Positions 6,079 through 7,487 of a stretch of 7,487 nt of DNA are shown here, piece by piece (the stretch's first letter is position 1; every line of letters begins with the position of its first letter). Origin of the DNA: an uncultured Collinsella sp. (GTDB lineage: Bacteria > Actinomycetota > Coriobacteriia > Coriobacteriales > Coriobacteriaceae); assembly GCA_958428675.1 (NCBI GenBank), contig CAUAGV010000078.1, forward strand, positions 1 to 7,487, read 5' to 3'. The notes under the pieces were generated by a model. It was not told the DNA's origin. It was given only the letters and a program-made list of their open reading frames with translations, and made no database searches. Made by a program: the position numbers and the translations under genes.

Positions 6079-6762
6079 TTAGATGCCGGCGATTGCGAAG
6101 TTGAGCAGCTGCTCAGCAAGCGGATACACGGTAAAGTCGAAATAGCGGCCGATCACGTCGATGCCGGTCCACATGGGCAGCAGATACAGCACAATGATGA
6201 GGATGGGCATGGCGTATTGCTGCAGGTGGTAGTAGTTGTTGAGCGCCTTGCCTTTGAGGAACGGCACGATAATCGACGAGCCATCGAGCGGCGGGATTGG
6301 GATGAGGTTGAAGAACGCGAGTGACAGGTTGACCACGATAAACGTGGCGCCGAAGTTCATGATCTGCGACGCCAGGGCAAAGGACATGCTGGTGTAGAGG
6401 CTGCCGTACGTTGCGTGCATGAGGGCGGCAGCGAGGCACGCGAGTGCGATGTTCGACGCGGGGCCGGCCGCGCTCACCAGGACCTCGTCGCGCTTGGGGT
6501 GCTTGAGGTTGTTGAGGTAGACGGGCACGGGCTTGGCGAAGGCGAACACCGGGCCGCCGGCCGCGAGCATGAGCAGCGGCAGGATGATGGTGCCAAACGG
6601 GTCGATATGGTTAAGCGGGTTGAGCGACACGCGGCCGCGCGAACGGGCCGTCTTGTCGCCGAGCGCCCAGGCCGCGGCGGCGTGTGCGCTCTCGTGGATC
6701 ACGATGCCCACGATGACGGCGACGGCGCTGGCGAGCAGGTTCATGAGGTAGCTGCTGGACAT
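6079..6762 (-). CDS. Site-2 protease-like M50 membrane metalloprotease
   Basis: This 227-aa integral membrane protein belongs to peptidase family M50, zinc proteases that cut substrates inside the membrane. The first membrane segment (about 6-30) carries the zinc motif HESAH (23-27), with catalytic Glu24. The second conserved element, NLIPIPPLDG (152-161), lies in a later segment and supplies the third zinc ligand, Asp160. AAGPASN (98-104) is also typical. Further hydrophobic stretches lie at about 58-77, 103-116, 135-158 and 183-198. No PDZ or CBS domain is present, so it is the short form. ATG 6762 has GGGGAG 4 nt upstream, overlapping the upstream stop. The active-site residues are intact; the substrate cannot be told from sequence. 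The 84-nt gap follows, so it may end a transcription unit. Confidence 0.9.
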   Translation of the reverse strand: MSSSYLMNLLASAVAVIVGIVIHESAHAAAAWALGDKTARSRGRVSLNPLNHIDPFGTIILPLLMLAAGGPVFAFAKPVPVYLNNLKHPKRDEVLVSAAGPASNIALACLAAALMHATYGSLYTSMSFALASQIMNFGATFIVVNLSLAFFNLIPIPPLDGSSIIVPFLKGKALNNYYHLQQYAMPILIIVLYLLPMWTGIDVIGRYFDFTVYPLAEQLLNFAIAGI

Positions 6763-6771
6763 AGCGCTCCC

Positions 6772-7068
6772 CTAGCGGACGTGGCGCGAGGCGCGCGTGA
6801 GCAGGTAGTCAATTACAAACAGAATGACGGCGACGATAGCATAATCCAGGCGGAACACACCGCCAAAGGGCGACGTGATGACGCCATAGCCGGCGATGGC
6901 ACTCGGCAGCGCGCGCGAAAGCTCAACGACAAAGCCCACGATCTGCAGCTTGGCGGTGAGGCCGCTAAAGCACAGCAGCACGGTCATCGCGCTCATAAAG
7001 ATGCCGCAGATGCGACAGGCGATGGCGATGATGCTCATCGCCACGGCAGCGGCTTTACGAGAGTTCAC
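6772..7068 (-). CDS. Small three-helix membrane protein, possibly YggT-like
   Basis: This 98-aa protein (GTG start) is mostly hydrophobic. Likely membrane segments are about 10-37, 42-65 and 74-90, with a basic N-terminus (NSRK) and basic C-terminus (TRASRHVR). The C-terminal segment FRLDYAIVAVILFVIDYLL (72-90) faintly resembles the YggT family of small membrane proteins, but no decisive motif is visible, so the function is unknown. GTG 7068 is chosen because AGGAG lies 7 nt upstream (7076-7080), and this start gives a 14-nt overlap with the ABC-F gene. The in-frame ATG at 7038 has no SD. The TAG stop touches the SD of the M50 protease gene, so the two membrane proteins are probably made together. 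Confidence 0.72.
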   Translation of the reverse strand: MNSRKAAAVAMSIIAIACRICGIFMSAMTVLLCFSGLTAKLQIVGFVVELSRALPSAIAGYGVITSPFGGVFRLDYAIVAVILFVIDYLLTRASRHVR

Positions 7069-7487
7069 GCGCGGTCTCCTCTTCGATCTGGGTGGAAAGC
7101 TCCAGCCATTCGTCTTCGAGCTTGGGCAGCTCTTGCTTAAGGCCGTTATATTCCCCCAGCGCGGCGTTGAACTTATCCTGATCGGCATAAAGTTCTTCGC
7201 TCGCCATCAATTCCATAAGCTCGTCATAGCGGGCGCGCTTTTTGTCGAGCTCCGTCTCGATCTTCTTGAGCTGGTTACGCACGCCCTTGAGCTTTTTGTT
7301 GAGCGCAGCGCGGGCTTGGGCCTCGGCGCGTTTTTGCTCCTTGGTCTTTTTGCCCTCGGCAGGCTTGGGGGCGGCGACGGGGGTGTCGGCCTGGGCGGCG
7401 CTGGCCTTGGTGGACTTGGTCGTGGCCGGCGCGCTCTCCGTGGACGCCTCGGCGGCGGCGCGGGCTGCGAGGTCCTCGCGCTTGTAG
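7055..7487 (-). CDS. ABC-F family ATPase, C-terminal fragment (N-terminus outside window)
   Basis: Only the last 143 residues are in the window; both ATPase domains lie beyond the right edge. Residues 1-45 of the fragment are an Ala/Thr/Ser/Pro-rich linker. From KKTKEQKRAEAQARAALNKK (46-65) onward there is a Lys/Arg-rich helix. Together with a second helix (about 105-139) it forms the antiparallel coiled coil of the ABC_tran_CTD domain found at the end of Uup-like ABC-F proteins. These soluble ATPases act on the ribosome or, for Uup, also bind DNA through this domain. The gene overlaps the next by 14 nt. The ABC-F call rests on the C-terminal domain alone, so the subfamily is unassigned. Confidence 0.75.
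   Translation of the reverse strand, partial: YKREDLAARAAAEASTESAPATTKSTKASAAQADTPVAAPKPAEGKKTKEQKRAEAQARAALNKKLKGVRNQLKKIETELDKKRARYDELMELMASEELYADQDKFNAALGEYNGLKQELPKLEDEWLELSTQIEEETARELS
7076..7080 (-). promoter_or_regulatory. Ribosome binding site that decides the GTG start at 7068
   Basis: AGGAG lies 7 nt before GTG 7068, inside the end of the ABC-F gene. The in-frame ATG at 7038 lacks any SD, so this site supports a GTG start and the longer 98-aa product. Confidence 0.65.

Noticed and set aside
4228..6324. Other plus-strand frames opposite rluB, scpB and scpA, including one of 245 codons at 5587-6324
   Set aside because: They are low-complexity translations without SD sites or domains, opposite genes with clear family motifs; the 5587 frame also runs through the scpA-M50 gap and into both flanking genes.
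7069..7188. Longer version of the small membrane protein starting at 7188
   Set aside because: The extra N-terminal residues are the out-of-frame reading of the ABC-F coiled-coil coding sequence, and GTG 7068 has a strong SD.
1..7487. Mobile elements, CRISPR arrays, tRNA or rRNA genes, phage or defence genes
   Set aside because: No direct repeats with regular spacing, transposase or integrase motifs, or structured RNA signatures were seen; all space is accounted for by housekeeping genes and short gaps.

Overview
The window is a stretch of bacterial chromosome in which every gene I can support lies on the minus strand, so it reads from high to low coordinates. It is GC-rich, with strong purine-rich Shine-Dalgarno (SD) sites and tightly packed genes. 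The protein sequences and the order scpA-scpB-rluB-cmk-plsC-ispH-DUF512 suggest a GC-rich Gram-positive of the Coriobacteriia (Collinsella-like). This assignment is inferred by eye; no search was run.

Layout in the direction of transcription: the C-terminal end of an ABC-F ATPase (cut by the right edge); a small three-helix membrane protein with a GTG start; an M50 (site-2 protease family) membrane metalloprotease; an 84-nt gap with two short inverted repeats; scpA and scpB (the condensin partners of Smc); an RluB-type pseudouridine synthase; cmk (CMP kinase); plsC (1-acylglycerol-3-phosphate acyltransferase family); ispH (last step of the MEP isoprenoid pathway); and a PDZ-radical SAM-DUF512 protein cut by the left edge. 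Gene junctions are 14-nt overlaps or gaps of 2-17 nt, except 66 nt before cmk and 84 nt before scpA. The block is therefore probably one or two long transcripts with translational coupling.

The genes are core housekeeping functions: chromosome condensation, rRNA modification, nucleotide supply, phospholipid and isoprenoid synthesis, and ribosome-associated ATPase. There is no sign of mobile DNA, phage, CRISPR, tRNA or rRNA. I see no convincing undescribed multi-gene system. The items most worth a second look are a Glu in place of the Asp of the HX4D catalytic motif in PlsC, the functionally unassigned radical SAM/DUF512 protein next to ispH, long charged C-terminal tails on ScpB (acidic) and RluB (basic), and SD sites that contain the upstream stop codon. 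The large open frames on the plus strand are antisense shadows of these genes.
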